NCBI RefSeq assembly: GCF_000712075.1 | Contig: NZ_JONW01000006.1 | Span: 372,001 to 436,000, forward strand | Direction of reading: 5' to 3' | Length of the DNA stretch: 64,000 nucleotides | Source of the DNA: Caulobacter sp. UNC358MFTsu5.1 | Lineage (GTDB): Bacteria; Pseudomonadota; Alphaproteobacteria; Caulobacterales; Caulobacteraceae | In this document: piece by piece, positions 1 through 10,019 of the stretch | How the letters are laid out: every line of letters begins with the position of its first letter | Numbering within the stretch: the first letter of the stretch is position 1 | Made by a program: the position numbers and the translations under genes | Notes under the pieces: model-generated | The model's database searches: none | Told to the model about the DNA's origin: nothing | What the model saw: the letters and a program-made list of their open reading frames with translations, nothing else

Positions 1-26
1 GGCTCAAGGCCCTGCTGGAGTCATGA
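1..26 (+). CDS. 3' end of an unidentified upstream gene
   Basis: The last seven codons read LKALLES followed by TGA at 24-26. This frame overlaps the start of the acetyltransferase gene by the ATGA pattern, so the two were probably co-translated. Too little is visible to name the product. A MarR-type regulator would be a reasonable guess, because MarR-GNAT pairs and fusions are common, but nothing here proves it. Confidence 0.5.
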
Positions 27-511
27 TCAGCCTGCGCGCCCCGCGACCCGGCGACTTCGGCTGGATCGTCCAGCGGCACGGTCTTCTGTACGCGGAGGAA
101 CAGGGCTGGGACGCCCGGTTCGAGGGCGTGGTGGCCGGGGTGGTGTCCGACTACGTCAAGACCTTCGACCCGGCCCGCGAGGCCTGCTGGATCGCCGAGC
201 ATGCGGGCCGCTCGGTCGGCTCTATCATGCTGGCCCGCGAGAGCGACACGGTCGGCCGCCTGCGCCTGCTGCTGGTCGAGCCGTCGGCGCGGGGCCTGGG
301 CGTCGGCGAGACCCTGATCCGCGAATGCCTGAGCTACGCCCGGACGGCGGGCTACGCCGAGATCATCCTCTGGACCCAGAGCAACCTGCTGCCCGCCCGG
401 CGGCTCTACGCCCGCCACGGGTTCGTGCTGGAGGACAGCTGGCCCTATGACGGCTTCGGCCAGGGACTGGTGTCGGAGAGCTGGCGGCTAAAATTCCAGG
501 CGGAGGATTAA
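23..511 (+). CDS. GNAT family N-acetyltransferase
   Basis: A 162-residue single-domain acetyltransferase that would transfer acetyl from acetyl-CoA to an amine; the acceptor is unknown. The fold signature is the motif A region LLLVEPSARGLGVGETLI (about residues 82-99), with the acetyl-CoA-binding R-G-x-G-x-G pattern, followed by an N-x-x-A-x-x-L-Y segment (SNLLPARRLYARHGF, about 120-134) typical of motif B. Sequences of this kind are often the C-terminal half of MarR-GNAT fusion proteins. Here the start codon overlaps the stop of the preceding gene (ATGA), which looks like a split version of that pair. The family is clear; the substrate is not. Confidence 0.85.
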   Translation: MISLRAPRPGDFGWIVQRHGLLYAEEQGWDARFEGVVAGVVSDYVKTFDPAREACWIAEHAGRSVGSIMLARESDTVGRLRLLLVEPSARGLGVGETLIRECLSYARTAGYAEIILWTQSNLLPARRLYARHGFVLEDSWPYDGFGQGLVSESWRLKFQAED

Positions 512-607
512 ACTCCGGCCCCGCTTGCGCCCTTTCGACCGCCGAGGCGTTCCCGTTGCCAACGCGGGGCTGGGCGTCATCCCCGTCGCATCCAGGGAAG
601 ACGGGCC

Positions 608-2713
608 ATGGCCGATCAGCAGGACTTCAAGACCGAGGTGGGCGCCGGCGGCGAGACCCATCAGCACGTGCCGGAAAAGGGCCCCCACAGCCCCGAGGGC
701 CACCTGACCACCAACCAGGGCATCCGGGTCTCCGACAACCAGAACCAGCTGAAGAGCGGCGAGCGCGGGCCGGTGCTGCTGGAGGACTTCGTCCTTCGCG
801 AGAAGATCTTCCACTTCGACCACGAACGGATCCCCGAGCGGATCGTCCACGCCCGCGGCTCGGCCGCCCACGGCTTCTTTGAGCTCTACGAGTCGCTGGC
901 CGACCTGACCAAGGCCGACCTCTTCCAGCGGGCCGGCGAGAAGACCCCGGTCTTCACCCGCTTTTCGACCGTGGCCGGCGGCGCGGGCAGCGTCGACACC
1001 CCGCGCGACGTGCGCGGCTTCGCCGTGAAGTTCTACACCCAGGAAGGTAACTGGGACCTGGTGGGCAACAACATCCCGGTGTTCTTCATCCAGGACGCCA
1101 TGAAGTTCCCGGACCTGGTCCATTCGGTGAAGATGGAGGCCGATCGCGGCTACCCGCAGGCCGCCAGCGCCCACGACACCTTCTGGGACTTCATCAGCCT
1201 GATGCCCGAGAGCACCCACATGATCATGTGGGCCATGAGCGACCGGACCATCCCGCGCTCGCTGCGCACGATGGAGGGTTTCGGCGTCCACACCTTCCGA
1301 CTGGTCAACGCGGCCGGCAAGTCGACCTTCGTCAAGTTCCACTGGAAGCCCAAGCAGGGCGTGGCCTCGACGATCTGGGACGAGGCGGTGAAGCTGGCCG
1401 GCGCCGATCCGGACTTCCAGCGCCGCGACCTGTTCGAGGCGATCCAGCGCGGCGACTTCCCCGAATGGGAGCTGGGCCTGCAGACCTTCGACCAGGCCTT
1501 CGCCGACAGCCTGCCTTTCGACGTGCTGGACCCGACCAAGATCATCCCCGAGGAGGTTCTGCCGGTGCGCATCGTCGGCCGAATGGTGCTGGACCGCTGG
1601 CCGGACAACTTCTTCGCCGAGACCGAGCAGGTGGCCTATTGCCCGGGCAACATCGTGCCGGGCGTCGACTTCACCAACGACCCCCTGCTGCAGGGGCGGC
1701 TGTTCAGCTACCTCGACACCCAGAAGAGCCGGCTGGGCACGGCCAACTTCCACCAGATCCCGATCAACGCGCCCAAGTGCCCGGTGATGAACTTCCAGCG
1801 CGACGGGCAGATGCAGATGCTGCAGCCCAAGGGCCGCGCCAACTACGAGCCCAACAGCCTGGCCGAGACGGCCGGCGAGATCGGCGGCCCGCGCGAATGC
1901 CCGGTGACCGGCTTCAAGACCTTCGGGGCGGCCGACGGCGACAACGAGCAGGGCGACAAGCTGCGGATCCGGCCCGAGAGCTTCGCCGACCACTACAGCC
2001 AGGCGCGGCTGTTCTTCCGGTCGCTGGACCCCGCCGAACAGGCCCACCTGGCCTCGGCCCTGGTGTTCGAGCTGTCGAAGGTGGGCATCGAGGCGGTGCG
2101 GACCCGGATGATGGGCAACCTGGTCAATGTCGATCCGGACCTGGCCAAGCGCGTGGGGGCGGGCCTGAACATGCCCGTGCCCAAGGCCTCGAAGTCGGCC
2201 GTGGCGGTGCAGGACCTGGACCCGTCGCCGGCCCTGCGGATCGTCAACGGCCCGCGCGCGCCCCAGGACATCAAGGGCCACGTGATCGGCGTCCTGATCG
2301 CCGACGGTTCCGACGGCGCGGCGGTCGACAAGCTGAAGGCGGCGATCAGGAAGGCGGGTGCGGTCGCCAAGGTCATCGCGCCGAAGATCGGCGGGGCCAA
2401 GGGCGCGGACGGGACGCTGATCCCGGCCGACGGCCAGCTGGCGGGCACGCCCTCGGTGACGGTGGACGCCGTCGCCCTGGTGCTGTCCGACACCGGCTGC
2501 ACGGCCCTGCTCAAGGAAGCCGCCGCCGTGCAGTTCGTCATGGACGCCTTCGGGCATCTCAAGGCCATCGGCGCGACGGACGCCGCCAGGCCGCTGCTGG
2601 ACAAGGCGGGCGTGGAGCCGGACGAGGGCGTCGTGGGCCTGGGTGCCGACTTCATCGCCGCAGCCGCCAAGCGGTTCTGGGATCGGGAGCCGAAGGTGCG
2701 GACGCTGGCTTAG
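608..2713 (+). CDS. katE: Large-subunit monofunctional catalase (HPII type)
   Basis: A 701-residue heme catalase that disproportionates hydrogen peroxide in the cytoplasm. The catalase core covers about residues 50-500. Visible active-site features are the distal histidine in RIVHARG (His81), the asparagine in [10 protein letters not shown] (about Asn154) and the proximal heme-ligand tyrosine in RLFSYLDTQ (Tyr368). About 170 extra residues at the C-terminus (from about 535, starting [16 protein letters not shown]) match the flavodoxin/DJ-1-like domain that marks clade II large catalases such as E. coli KatE, so the length is normal for that group. The gene stands alone, with a gap of about 95 bp after the GNAT gene, and its 3' end runs into an intergenic hairpin repeat. 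Confidence 0.95.
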   Translation: MADQQDFKTEVGAGGETHQHVPEKGPHSPEGHLTTNQGIRVSDNQNQLKSGERGPVLLEDFVLREKIFHFDHERIPERIVHARGSAAHGFFELYESLADLTKADLFQRAGEKTPVFTRFSTVAGGAGSVDTPRDVRGFAVKFYTQEGNWDLVGNNIPVFFIQDAMKFPDLVHSVKMEADRGYPQAASAHDTFWDFISLMPESTHMIMWAMSDRTIPRSLRTMEGFGVHTFRLVNAAGKSTFVKFHWKPKQGVASTIWDEAVKLAGADPDFQRRDLFEAIQRGDFPEWELGLQTFDQAFADSLPFDVLDPTKIIPEEVLPVRIVGRMVLDRWPDNFFAETEQVAYCPGNIVPGVDFTNDPLLQGRLFSYLDTQKSRLGTANFHQIPINAPKCPVMNFQRDGQMQMLQPKGRANYEPNSLAETAGEIGGPRECPVTGFKTFGAADGDNEQGDKLRIRPESFADHYSQARLFFRSLDPAEQAHLASALVFELSKVGIEAVRTRMMGNLVNVDPDLAKRVGAGLNMPVPKASKSAVAVQDLDPSPALRIVNGPRAPQDIKGHVIGVLIADGSDGAAVDKLKAAIRKAGAVAKVIAPKIGGAKGADGTLIPADGQLAGTPSVTVDAVALVLSDTGCTALLKEAAAVQFVMDAFGHLKAIGATDAARPLLDKAGVEPDEGVVGLGADFIAAAAKRFWDREPKVRTLA

Positions 2714-2728
2714 AGGCTGCGGCGCACC

Positions 2729-2840
2729 CACCAACCTGGCGGCTTCGCCGCCTGTCCGCCCCCGTAGGGGGCGGAGCGCTCTTCCCCCTGTGGGGGAAGA
2801 CGACCGCGAAGCGGTCCGTAGGGGGCAAGTGTTCGCCGCT
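2729..2840. repeat. Multi-hairpin intergenic repeat, family 1 copy A
   Basis: This GC-rich stretch contains three adjacent short palindromes: a GTCCGCCCCC/GGGGGCGGA-type stem, CTTCCCCC/GGGGGAAG and GACCGC/GCGGTC. It ends in GGGGGCAAGTGTTCGCCGCT, directly against the stop codon of the acyl-CoA ligase gene. A closely matching copy lies at 4525-4664 and also abuts a minus-strand stop codon. It sits between convergent genes, so it could end transcription from either side or protect mRNA 3' ends. There are no coding features. Confidence 0.75.
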
Positions 2841-4460
2841 CTAGCCCATCAAATGCCTCCGCCACGCCTCCCGCAGGACCTTCTTGTCGATCTTGCCCGT
2901 CGCGGTCAGCGGCACCGGGGCGAAGACCACGTCGTCCGGGGTCCACCACTTCACGATCCTCGGCGCCAGATAGTCCAGCACCTCGGCCTTGCCCACCGAC
3001 GCGCCGTCGTGCGCCTCGATCACCAGCAGCGGCCGCTCTTCCCACTTGGGATGAGGGACGCCGATCACGGCGGCGATCTTCACGCCCGGACAGCCGGCGG
3101 CGATGTTCTCCAGGTCGATCGAGCTGATCCATTCGCCGCCCGACTTGATGACGTCCTTCTGGCGGTCGGTGATGCGCATGAAGCCGTGCTCGTCCAGGGT
3201 GGCGATGTCGCCGGTGTCGAACCAGCCGTCGGCCTGGGCCGCGTCCTGGTCCTTGCGGAAGTAGCGCCGCACCACCCAGGGGCCGCGCACCTTCAGGGCG
3301 CCCGACGTCTCGCCGTCGCGCGGGGCGGCCTGGCCGTCGTCGGTCTCGACCCGCAGCTCGATGCCGAACTGCAGCCGGCCCTGGCGGGTCCAGATGGCGT
3401 CGTTCATGGCGTCCTCACCCAGGGCGGCCAGGGACGGGGTGGGGGTGGCGACCACGCCGATCGGGCAGGTCTCGGTCATGCCCCAGATCTGCAGCACGTC
3501 GACGCCGTACTGGGTCTTGAAGGTCTCGGCCATGGCGCGCGGCACGGCGCTGCCGCCGATCACCACCCGCTTGAGGGTGTCCGGCCGCTGGCCGGTCTTC
3601 TCCAGCCAGTCCAGGTACATCGTCCAGATGGTCGGCACCCCGCCGGTGAAGGTGACGCCCTCGCCCTGGATCAGGTCGTGCAGCGCAGCGCCGTCCATCT
3701 TGTCGCCGGGCAGGACCAGCTTGGTCCCGCAGATCGGGGCGCTGAACGGCACGCCCCAGGCGGTGGCGTGGTAGAGGCTGGAGCAGGGCATCACCACGTC
3801 GAAGGCGGTGAAGCCGAACGCGCTGTTCAGGCCGCCCGCCATGGCGTGCAGCACCACGGCGCGATGCGAATAGAGCACCCCCTTGGGATCGCCCGTCGTG
3901 CCCGAGGTGTAGCAGAGGAAGGCGCCGGCGTTCTCGTCGAAGCTCGGCCAGTCGATCGTCGCGGGCTCGTCGGCGATCAGGGCCTCGCAGGACAGGGCGC
4001 CGACCCGGCCGGGGATCGTTCGCTCCGGGCTCGACAGCATGACGAAGGTCTTCACCGTGGTCAGCTGCGGGGCGATCCGGTCGACCAACTCGGCGAAGTT
4101 CCGGTCATAGGCCAGCACCGCGCTTTCGGCGTGGTTGATCGTGTAGACGATCTGCTCGTCGAACAGGCGCGGATTGGCCGTGTGCAGCACCGCGCCGATC
4201 CCGGGGACGGCGTAGAACAGTTCCAGGTGCCGGTGGGTGTTCCAGGCCAGGGAGGTGACCCGGTCGCCGGGCCCCACGCCCAGGCGGGCCAGGGCGTGGG
4301 CCAGCTGGGCCGAGCGGCGGAGGAGGCCCGCATAGTCGTAGCGCCAGTTGGGCTCGTCGATCAGCTTGGAGACGATCTCGCGCCCGCCGTGGGCTTGGGC
4401 GGCGTAGGTCACGATGCCGCTGATCAGCAGCGGCGCGGTCTGCATCAGGCCCGGGATCAT
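2841..4460 (-). CDS. Fatty acyl-CoA ligase (AMP-binding family)
   Basis: A 539-residue adenylate-forming enzyme that activates a fatty acid to its CoA thioester through an acyl-AMP. The P-loop signature [17 protein letters not shown] lies at about residues 183-199. The adenine-site motif IWGMTET is at about 328-334 and the hinge region [15 protein letters not shown] at about 440-454, followed by the small C-terminal domain ending in [11 protein letters not shown] with the catalytic lysine. Layout and length match the medium/long-chain acyl-CoA ligases of the AlkK type. An AGGAG lies just ahead of the ATG. It stands downstream of leuB on the same strand but is separated by a hairpin repeat, so it is probably its own unit. 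Chain-length preference cannot be read from sequence. Confidence 0.9.
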   Translation of the reverse strand: MIPGLMQTAPLLISGIVTYAAQAHGGREIVSKLIDEPNWRYDYAGLLRRSAQLAHALARLGVGPGDRVTSLAWNTHRHLELFYAVPGIGAVLHTANPRLFDEQIVYTINHAESAVLAYDRNFAELVDRIAPQLTTVKTFVMLSSPERTIPGRVGALSCEALIADEPATIDWPSFDENAGAFLCYTSGTTGDPKGVLYSHRAVVLHAMAGGLNSAFGFTAFDVVMPCSSLYHATAWGVPFSAPICGTKLVLPGDKMDGAALHDLIQGEGVTFTGGVPTIWTMYLDWLEKTGQRPDTLKRVVIGGSAVPRAMAETFKTQYGVDVLQIWGMTETCPIGVVATPTPSLAALGEDAMNDAIWTRQGRLQFGIELRVETDDGQAAPRDGETSGALKVRGPWVVRRYFRKDQDAAQADGWFDTGDIATLDEHGFMRITDRQKDVIKSGGEWISSIDLENIAAGCPGVKIAAVIGVPHPKWEERPLLVIEAHDGASVGKAEVLDYLAPRIVKWWTPDDVVFAPVPLTATGKIDKKVLREAWRRHLMG

Positions 4461-4524
4461 GCCCGCTCCTCCCTTTTCTCGTTGGGAGGAGGGTAGGGGC
4501 GCTTGCTCGGTTCGTGAAGGCTCG

Positions 4525-4664
4525 CACTTGCCCCCACCTGACCGCTACGCGGTCTGTCCGCCCCCAGAGGGGGCGGAGCCTAAAACGCGACGTCGGCGGC
4601 GGGGCTCTTCCCCCTGTGGGGGAAGACGACCGTGTAGCGGTCCGTAGGGGGCAAGTGTTCGCCG
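4525..4664. repeat. Multi-hairpin intergenic repeat, family 1 copy B
   Basis: Second copy of the element at 2729-2840, with an extra segment of about 25 bp in the middle. Its outer ends are inverted: CACTTGCCCCC at 4525 and GGGGGCAAGTG ending at 4657. Inside are GACCGC..GCGGTC and CTTCCCCC..GGGGGAAG stems. Like copy A it touches a minus-strand stop codon, here that of leuB. Confidence 0.75.
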
Positions 4665-5717
4665 CTAGAGCTTGGCCAGCACCGCATCGCCCATCTGGGC
4701 CGTCGACAGCTCGCCGCCCAGGTCGCGGGTGCGGGCCCCGCCGTCCAGGGCCGCCTTGACCGCCGCCAGCAGGGCGGCGGCGGCCTCGGGGCGCTTGAGC
4801 GACCAGCGCAGGGCCATCTCGAACGACAGGATGGCGGCCAGGGGGTTGGCCACGCCCTTGCCGGCGATGTCGGGGGCCGAGCCGTGGATCGGCTCGTAGA
4901 GGCCCGGCTTGTCCGGATCGCCGATCGCCGCCGAGGGCAGCATGCCCAGCGAGCCGGTCAGCATGGCCGCCGCGTCCGACAGGATGTCGCCGAACAGGTT
5001 GTCGGTGACGATGACGTCGAACTGCTTGGGCGCGCGGACCAGCTGCATGGCGCAGTTGTCGGCCAGGATGTGCTCCAGCTGGACGTCCGGATATTCGCGG
5101 GCGTGCAGCTCGGTGATCACCTGCTTCCACAGCAGGCCCGACTCCATGACGTTCGACTTTTCGGCCGAGTGGACCTTGTTGGTGCGGCCGCGGGCCAGCT
5201 CGAAGGCCACGCGGCCGACGCGCTCGATCTCGCTGGTGGTGTAGACGGCGGTGTCGAAGCCGCGCTTCTGGCCGTCCGGCAGGGTCTCGACGCCGCGCGG
5301 CTGGCCGAAATAGACGCCGCCGACCAGTTCGCGCACGAACATCACGTCCAGGCCCGAGACCAGCTCGGTCTTCAGGCTGGACGCGCCGGCCAGGGCCGCG
5401 AAGCAGTAGGCGGGGCGCAGGTTGGCGTAGACGTCCATGGCCTTGCGCAGGTTCAGCAGGCCGGCTTCCGGGCGCAGGTGGCGGGGAGCGTTCGCCCACT
5501 GCGGACCGCCGACCGCGCCCATCAGCACCGCGTCGCTGGCCAGGGCCGCGTCGCGGACCTCGTCGGTCAGCGGCGTGCCGTGGGCGTCGTAGCTGGCGCC
5601 GCCATAGATCCGCTCCTCGACGTTCAGGTCGGGCGTGAGGACGGCGGCCACCCGGCGCACCTGGGCGCAGACCTCGGGGCCGATCCCGTCGCCGGGCAGG
5701 AGCAGGAGCGTGGACAT
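4665..5717 (-). CDS. leuB: 3-isopropylmalate dehydrogenase
   Basis: A 350-residue NAD-dependent enzyme that oxidatively decarboxylates 3-isopropylmalate to 2-oxoisocaproate, the third step of leucine synthesis. Family signatures are the N-terminal [12 protein letters not shown], the substrate-binding [13 protein letters not shown] (about residues 90-102) and the Mg/NAD region [25 protein letters not shown] (about 240-264) followed by [15 protein letters not shown]. It is the last gene of the leuC-leuD-ABM-leuB run, starting 18 bp after the ABM gene stop. Confidence 0.97.
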   Translation of the reverse strand: MSTLLLLPGDGIGPEVCAQVRRVAAVLTPDLNVEERIYGGASYDAHGTPLTDEVRDAALASDAVLMGAVGGPQWANAPRHLRPEAGLLNLRKAMDVYANLRPAYCFAALAGASSLKTELVSGLDVMFVRELVGGVYFGQPRGVETLPDGQKRGFDTAVYTTSEIERVGRVAFELARGRTNKVHSAEKSNVMESGLLWKQVITELHAREYPDVQLEHILADNCAMQLVRAPKQFDVIVTDNLFGDILSDAAAMLTGSLGMLPSAAIGDPDKPGLYEPIHGSAPDIAGKGVANPLAAILSFEMALRWSLKRPEAAAALLAAVKAALDGGARTRDLGGELSTAQMGDAVLAKL

Positions 5718-5735
5718 GGTGGAAGGCTCTCTAGA

Positions 5736-6050
5736 TCAGATTTCGCGGTAGTCTGAGACGTCGAACGACGACATGCGGCGCTCGCCCACGCCCAGTTCGG
5801 GCCAGCAGGCGCGCCAGGCGGCCATGTGCGGGGCGGCGCGGTGGAAGGCCAGGGCCGCCTCGTCGACGAAGTGTTCGTAGACCCGGATCAGGCCCGGATC
5901 GAGCGGGTCCTCGGTCAGGGCGTAGTCCAGGCACCCGGGCTCGGCCCGGCTGCCCTCGACCTGGGCCTTCAGGTGCGGGCGCAGCTCGACCAGGCGCTCG
6001 GGCGCGACGCGGATCGTGCCGGCCAGGATGATCGTGCCGGACTTGGGCAT
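5736..6050 (-). CDS. Antibiotic biosynthesis monooxygenase (ABM) domain protein
   Basis: A 104-residue ferredoxin-fold protein of the ABM/YgiN type. Its members act on quinols or other aromatics, or simply bind small ligands. The sequence shows the usual order: a beta strand (TIILAGTIRVAPERL), a helix, the core motif EPGCLDYALTEDPLDPGLIRVYEHFVDEAALAFHRAAPHM (about residues 35-75, written here only as region) and a C-terminal strand ending in SFDVSDYREI. The start is fixed by a TGATG overlap with the leuD stop, so it is translated as part of the leucine operon. Its role there is unknown. Confidence 0.85.
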   Translation of the reverse strand: MPKSGTIILAGTIRVAPERLVELRPHLKAQVEGSRAEPGCLDYALTEDPLDPGLIRVYEHFVDEAALAFHRAAPHMAAWRACWPELGVGERRMSSFDVSDYREI

Positions 6051-6658
6051 CAGGCTTCCAGCCAGGGCCGGTCCAGCGCCCGCTTGCTCTCGAACAGGTC
6101 GATGTCGGTCGCGTGCTGCAGGGTCTCGCCGATGGCGTCCAGGCCCTTGAGCATCTTGTCCTTGCGGACGGGATCGATGTCGAAATGGAAGCTCTTGCCC
6201 GAGGGCGAGACCACGGTCTGGGCCGCCAGGTCGACGCTGACCATGTGGTTGCCGCCCTTGGCCTCGTCCATCAGCTGGGCGACTTCCTCGGGCTTCAGCA
6301 CCACCGGCAGCAGGCCGTTGTTGAAGCAGTTGTTGTTGAAGATGTCGGCGAAGCTGGTCGAGATCACGCACAGGATCCCGAAGTCCATCAGCGCCCAGGG
6401 GGCGTGCTCGCGCGAGCTGCCGCAGCCGAAGTTGTCGCCGGCGATCAGCACGGACGAGCCCTTGTACTCCGGCCGGTTCAGCACGAAGTCGGCGATCTCG
6501 TTCCCGTCGCCGTCGAAGCGGAAGTCGTAGAACAGGCCCTTGGCCAGCCCCTCGCGCTCCACGGTCTTGAGGAACTGCTTGGGGATGATCTGGTCGGTGT
6601 CGATATTGGCCAGCGACAGGGGGGCGGCGCGGCCGTCGAGACGGGTGAAGGCCTGCAT
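6050..6658 (-). CDS. leuD: 3-isopropylmalate dehydratase small subunit
   Basis: A 202-residue swivel-domain subunit that pairs with LeuC to isomerise 2-isopropylmalate to 3-isopropylmalate. Typical motifs are [15 protein letters not shown] near the N-terminus and [17 protein letters not shown] (about 75-91), which places the substrate-binding loop. Both ends are coupled: its ATG overlaps the leuC stop in TGATG, and its own stop overlaps the ATG of the ABM gene the same way. Length is normal. Confidence 0.97.
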   Translation of the reverse strand: MQAFTRLDGRAAPLSLANIDTDQIIPKQFLKTVEREGLAKGLFYDFRFDGDGNEIADFVLNRPEYKGSSVLIAGDNFGCGSSREHAPWALMDFGILCVISTSFADIFNNNCFNNGLLPVVLKPEEVAQLMDEAKGGNHMVSVDLAAQTVVSPSGKSFHFDIDPVRKDKMLKGLDAIGETLQHATDIDLFESKRALDRPWLEA

Positions 6659-8100
6659 CAGTTCGTCTCCTCGAACAGGGCGCGCACGTCGGTCAGATGA
6701 CCGGCGATCGCCGCCGCCGCCGCCATGGCCGGCGAGACCAGATGGGTGCGGCCGGCGCGGCCCTGGCGGCCCTCGAAGTTGCGGTTGCTGGTCGAGGCGC
6801 AGCGCTCCTGTGGGGCCAGCTTGTCGGGGTTCATGGCCAGGCACATCGAGCAGCCCGGTTCGCGCCAGTCGAAGCCGGCGGCCTTGAAGATGGCGTCCAG
6901 CCCCTCGGCCTCGGCCTGTTCCTTCACCAGGCCCGAGCCCGGCACGACCATGGCCTTGACGTGCTCGGCCACCAGGCGGCCGTGCAGGAAGGCTTCCTGC
7001 ACCACGGCGGCGGCCGCGCGCATGTCCTCGATGCGGCTGTTGGTGCACGAGCCGATGAACACCCGGTCGATGCGGGCCTCGCTGATCGGCTGGCCGGCCT
7101 TCAGGCCCATGTAGTCGAGGGCCCGGTGGGCGGCGGCGCGCTTGTCCGGGGTGGCGAAGCTTTCCGGGTCGGGCACGTTGCCGGTCACCGGGATGACGTC
7201 CTCGGGGCTGGTGCCCCAGGTGACCATCGGGACCAGGGCCGAGCCGTCGATGACCACGGTGCGGTCGAACTTGGCGTCCTCGTCGCTGACGAAGCCCTTC
7301 CAGTAGGCCAGGGCCATGTCCCAGGCCGCGCCCTTCGGCGCCGAGGGCTTGCCCTGGATGTAGGCGAAGGTCTTGTCGTCCGGCGCCACCAGGCCGGCCT
7401 TGGCGCCGCCCTCGATGGTCAGGTTGCACAGGGTCATGCGGCCTTCCATCGACAGGTCGCGGACCACCGGCCCGGCGAACTCGATGACGTAGCCGGTGCC
7501 GCCGGCCGTGCCGATCTCGCCGATCACGGCCAGGGCCACGTCCTTGGCGGTGACGCCGGGGCCCAGCTGGCCGTCGACGCGGACCAGCATGTTCCTGGCC
7601 TTCTCCTGGCGCAGGGTCTGGGTGGCCAGGACGTGCTCGACCTCGGACGTGCCGATGCCGTGGGCCAGAGCCCCGAAGGCGCCGTGGGTGGAGGTGTGGC
7701 TGTCGCCGCAGACGATGGTCATGCCCGGCTGGGTGCGGCCCTGCTCGGGGCCGACCACGTGGACGATCCCGTTGCGGATGTCGCCCATCGGGAAGAACTC
7801 GATGCCGTTGTCCTCGACGTTGCGGGCCAGGGTCTTGAGCTGCAGGCGCGCCTCGTCGTCGGCCACGGCGTCGACGCCCTTGGCCTGGCCCTCGGTCGGG
7901 ATGTTGTGGTCGGCCACGGCGAGCGTGCGGTCGGGCCGGCGCACCTTGCGGCCGGCCGCGCGAAGGCCGGCGAAGGCCTGCGGCGTGGTCACCTCGTGGA
8001 TGAGGTGCAGGTCGATATAGAGGATCGCTTCGCCGTCCTGTTCGTTGACGACGTGAGCGTCCCAGATCTTGTCGTAGAGGGTCTTCGGTGCGCGGGTCAT
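6658..8100 (-). CDS. leuC: 3-isopropylmalate dehydratase large subunit
   Basis: A 480-residue aconitase-family subunit holding the [4Fe-4S] cluster. The cluster cysteines are in [10 protein letters not shown] (about residue 350) and in [13 protein letters not shown] (C-x-x-C, about 410-413). The C-terminal [10 protein letters not shown] motif is also present. The start chosen is the ATG of [18 protein letters not shown], the standard N-terminus of the family; an in-frame ATG 54 bp upstream would add unrelated residues. First gene of the leu operon, divergent from an MFS transporter across about 125 bp. Confidence 0.97.
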   Translation of the reverse strand: MTRAPKTLYDKIWDAHVVNEQDGEAILYIDLHLIHEVTTPQAFAGLRAAGRKVRRPDRTLAVADHNIPTEGQAKGVDAVADDEARLQLKTLARNVEDNGIEFFPMGDIRNGIVHVVGPEQGRTQPGMTIVCGDSHTSTHGAFGALAHGIGTSEVEHVLATQTLRQEKARNMLVRVDGQLGPGVTAKDVALAVIGEIGTAGGTGYVIEFAGPVVRDLSMEGRMTLCNLTIEGGAKAGLVAPDDKTFAYIQGKPSAPKGAAWDMALAYWKGFVSDEDAKFDRTVVIDGSALVPMVTWGTSPEDVIPVTGNVPDPESFATPDKRAAAHRALDYMGLKAGQPISEARIDRVFIGSCTNSRIEDMRAAAAVVQEAFLHGRLVAEHVKAMVVPGSGLVKEQAEAEGLDAIFKAAGFDWREPGCSMCLAMNPDKLAPQERCASTSNRNFEGRQGRAGRTHLVSPAMAAAAAIAGHLTDVRALFEETN

Positions 8101-8171
8101 GATACCCGGGCATCTAGGCCCTGAGGACGGGCGCGTAAAGCGAGGAAACGCCAAAATTCACGCCCGGCGGC

Positions 8172-8193
8172 GGCAAGCCAAGTGAAACTTGCC
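8172..8193. promoter_or_regulatory. Palindrome between divergent leuC and MFS genes
   Basis: CAAGTGAAACTTG at 8179-8191 is a perfect 5-bp-arm dyad with a 3-nt centre. It is nested inside GGCAAG (8172-8177) and CTTGCC (8188-8193). It lies in the shared upstream region of leuC and the MFS transporter and looks like a repressor-type site. The regulator is not identifiable. Confidence 0.35.
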
Positions 8194-8224
8194 TCGGCGG
8201 AGCTATGCAGAGGCCTTGCTGCGC

Positions 8225-9787
8225 ATGTTTCTTGCCCCTACGCCCAGCCTGAGCGACGAGGACCGCGAGCGCGGCCTGCGACATCTGGTCCGGGAGGCGG
8301 GCTGGTCCAACGCCGTCACGGCGGTGACCAGCGGCGTCATCCTGACCGCCTTCGCCCTGCAGCTGGGCGCGTCCAACACCACCATCGGCCTGCTGGCGGC
8401 GATCACCTTCTGGGTCCAGCTGCTGCAGCTGCCCGGCGTGCTGATGGTCGAGGGGCTGCGGACCCGCAAGCGGATCTCGGTGCTGGCCAGCCTGATCAGC
8501 CGCTGCGCCCTGGTCGGCATGGCGCTGCTGGCCCTGACCGGCGGCGGCAAGCTGGCCCTGGCGGGGCTGGTGGCGGCCCAGGTCTTCTACTGCGGGATCG
8601 CCACCTTCGGCGGCTGCGCCTGGAACGCCTGGGTGCGCGACCTGGCGCCCGAGCAGCGGATGGGCCAGATCTTCGCCAAGCGGACGATCAACGCCACCCT
8701 CGTCGGCCTGGTCGCCAGCCTCGCCGCCGCCGTGGCCCTGGACCGCGCGCCGGAGGGTTCGGTCCTGCGGCCCTTCGTGTTCGCCGGCCTCTACGGCGCG
8801 GCCTTCCTGGCGGGCCTGCTCAGCTGCCGCGAGCTGGCCCTGACGCCCGAGCCGCAGATGCCCGCCCCGGCCGAGCGGGTGAAGCTGCTGCCCCTGCTGC
8901 GCGCGCCGCTGAAGGACGTGAACTTCCGGCGGCTGATCGCCTTCCTGGCCAGCTGGCAGTTCGCGGTGAACCTGGCCACGCCGTTCTTCACGGTGTTCTT
9001 CGTCAAGCAGCTGGGCCTGTCGGTCACCTTCGTGGTGGTGCTCAGCGTGGTCAGTCAGGCGACCAACGTCCTGGCCCTGCGCTCGTGGGGCCTGCTGTCG
9101 GACCGCTTCGCCAACAAGTCGGTGCTGGCCGTCGCCGCCCCGCTGTTCATCGTCTGCATCGCGGCCATGGTCGGGGCCTCGCAGATCCAGGATCGGTTCT
9201 GGGTGATGGCCTATCTGGTGGGCCTGCACGCCCTGATGGGCCTGGCGACGGCCGGGGTGACCCTGTCGTCGGGCAACATCGCCCTGAAGCTGTCGCCGCG
9301 CGGCTCGGCCACGGCCTATATCGCCGCCAACGCCCTGATCAGCTCGGCGGCGGCGGGCCTGGCGCCGCTGCTGGGCGGGGTGTTCGCCGACTTCTTCGCG
9401 GCCCGCCGGCTGGAGATCCTGGTCCGCTGGACCAGTCCCGGCGACGTGCTGACCCTGATGCCGCTGCGGGTGTCGAACTGGGACTTCTATTTCCTGATCG
9501 CCGCGATCCTGGGCCTCTACGCCCTGCACCGTCTGGCCATGGTCAAGGAGGCGGGCGAGATCGACAGCCGGGTCATGGTCGGCGAGGTGCTGGCCCAGGC
9601 CCGGCGCGACGTGCGCAACGTCTCGCCGATCGCCGGCCTGAGGATGCTGACCGACGTGCCGGCCGCCGTGCTGCGCGACGAGCGGGTGCGCAAGCGGCTG
9701 CAGCGGATGCGCGATCGCCGCGACGCCCGGCAGACCGGGCCCGCGCCCAAGCGGCGGCCGCCTCAACGCCGCGTGACGGTCAGGTGA
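8225..9787 (+). CDS. MFS transporter
   Basis: A 520-residue polytopic inner-membrane protein with about 12 predicted hydrophobic helices and an Arg/Lys-rich cytoplasmic tail (last 60 residues, ending KRRPPQRRVTVR). It belongs to the major facilitator group by its hydrophobic pattern and two six-helix halves; the substrate is unknown. The ATG at 8225 is preferred, with AGAGG about 11 nt upstream. A TTG at 8189 in the same frame falls inside the palindrome described above and is unlikely. The stop is followed at once by a 79-bp inverted-repeat element. Confidence 0.8.
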   Translation: MFLAPTPSLSDEDRERGLRHLVREAGWSNAVTAVTSGVILTAFALQLGASNTTIGLLAAITFWVQLLQLPGVLMVEGLRTRKRISVLASLISRCALVGMALLALTGGGKLALAGLVAAQVFYCGIATFGGCAWNAWVRDLAPEQRMGQIFAKRTINATLVGLVASLAAAVALDRAPEGSVLRPFVFAGLYGAAFLAGLLSCRELALTPEPQMPAPAERVKLLPLLRAPLKDVNFRRLIAFLASWQFAVNLATPFFTVFFVKQLGLSVTFVVVLSVVSQATNVLALRSWGLLSDRFANKSVLAVAAPLFIVCIAAMVGASQIQDRFWVMAYLVGLHALMGLATAGVTLSSGNIALKLSPRGSATAYIAANALISSAAAGLAPLLGGVFADFFAARRLEILVRWTSPGDVLTLMPLRVSNWDFYFLIAAILGLYALHRLAMVKEAGEIDSRVMVGEVLAQARRDVRNVSPIAGLRMLTDVPAAVLRDERVRKRLQRMRDRRDARQTGPAPKRRPPQRRVTVR

Positions 9788-9788
9788 C

Positions 9789-9867
9789 GGGGACACGCCC
9801 TTGCGGCGTGTCCCAAGGTCCTGGATCGGTGGATGCCGATGGGGACACGCCGCGAGGGCATGTCCCC
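9789..9867. repeat. 79-bp inverted repeat, family 2 copy 1
   Basis: Two arms of 26-27 bp, each itself semi-palindromic (GGGGACAcGCC...GGCgTGTCCCC), flank a spacer of about 26 bp. It starts one base after the MFS stop codon. The same 79-bp unit occurs at 61927-62005 and 63030-63108. A degenerate third arm (AAGGGCATGCCCCC) follows at about 9876-9889. Confidence 0.85.
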
Positions 9868-9898
9868 CAATCCTCAAGGGCATGCCCCCAGACGCAAA

Positions 9899-9930
9899 GA
9901 GGGCGCGCCATCTGTTTTCGGCGCGCCCTC
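9899..9930. terminator. Strong GC hairpin in the MFS/rplS gap
   Basis: GAGGGCGCGCC (9899-9909) pairs perfectly over 11 bp with GGCGCGCCCTC (9920-9930) around a 10-nt loop. No long T-run follows on either strand (ATATCGCATTTCC on plus, TTTGCG on minus). It is therefore a candidate rather than a textbook terminator, placed between convergent transcription units. Confidence 0.55.
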
Positions 9931-10019
9931 ATATCGCATTTCCTTCGGTGGCCATGACGCCGTTTCCGAAGAGGGCCACTCCCTAGCAAGGGGGCGGTCT
10001 ATAAGCCCGTCGCAAAGCG

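Noticed and set aside
488-2734. 748-codon open frame on the minus strand opposite katE
   Set aside because: It is antisense to a complete catalase with intact active-site motifs. The translated product is low-complexity and matches no family; such frames are common in GC-rich genomes.
9789-9930. Clustered palindromes as a CRISPR array
   Set aside because: Units are inverted, not direct, and there are no regularly spaced identical repeats or cas genes.
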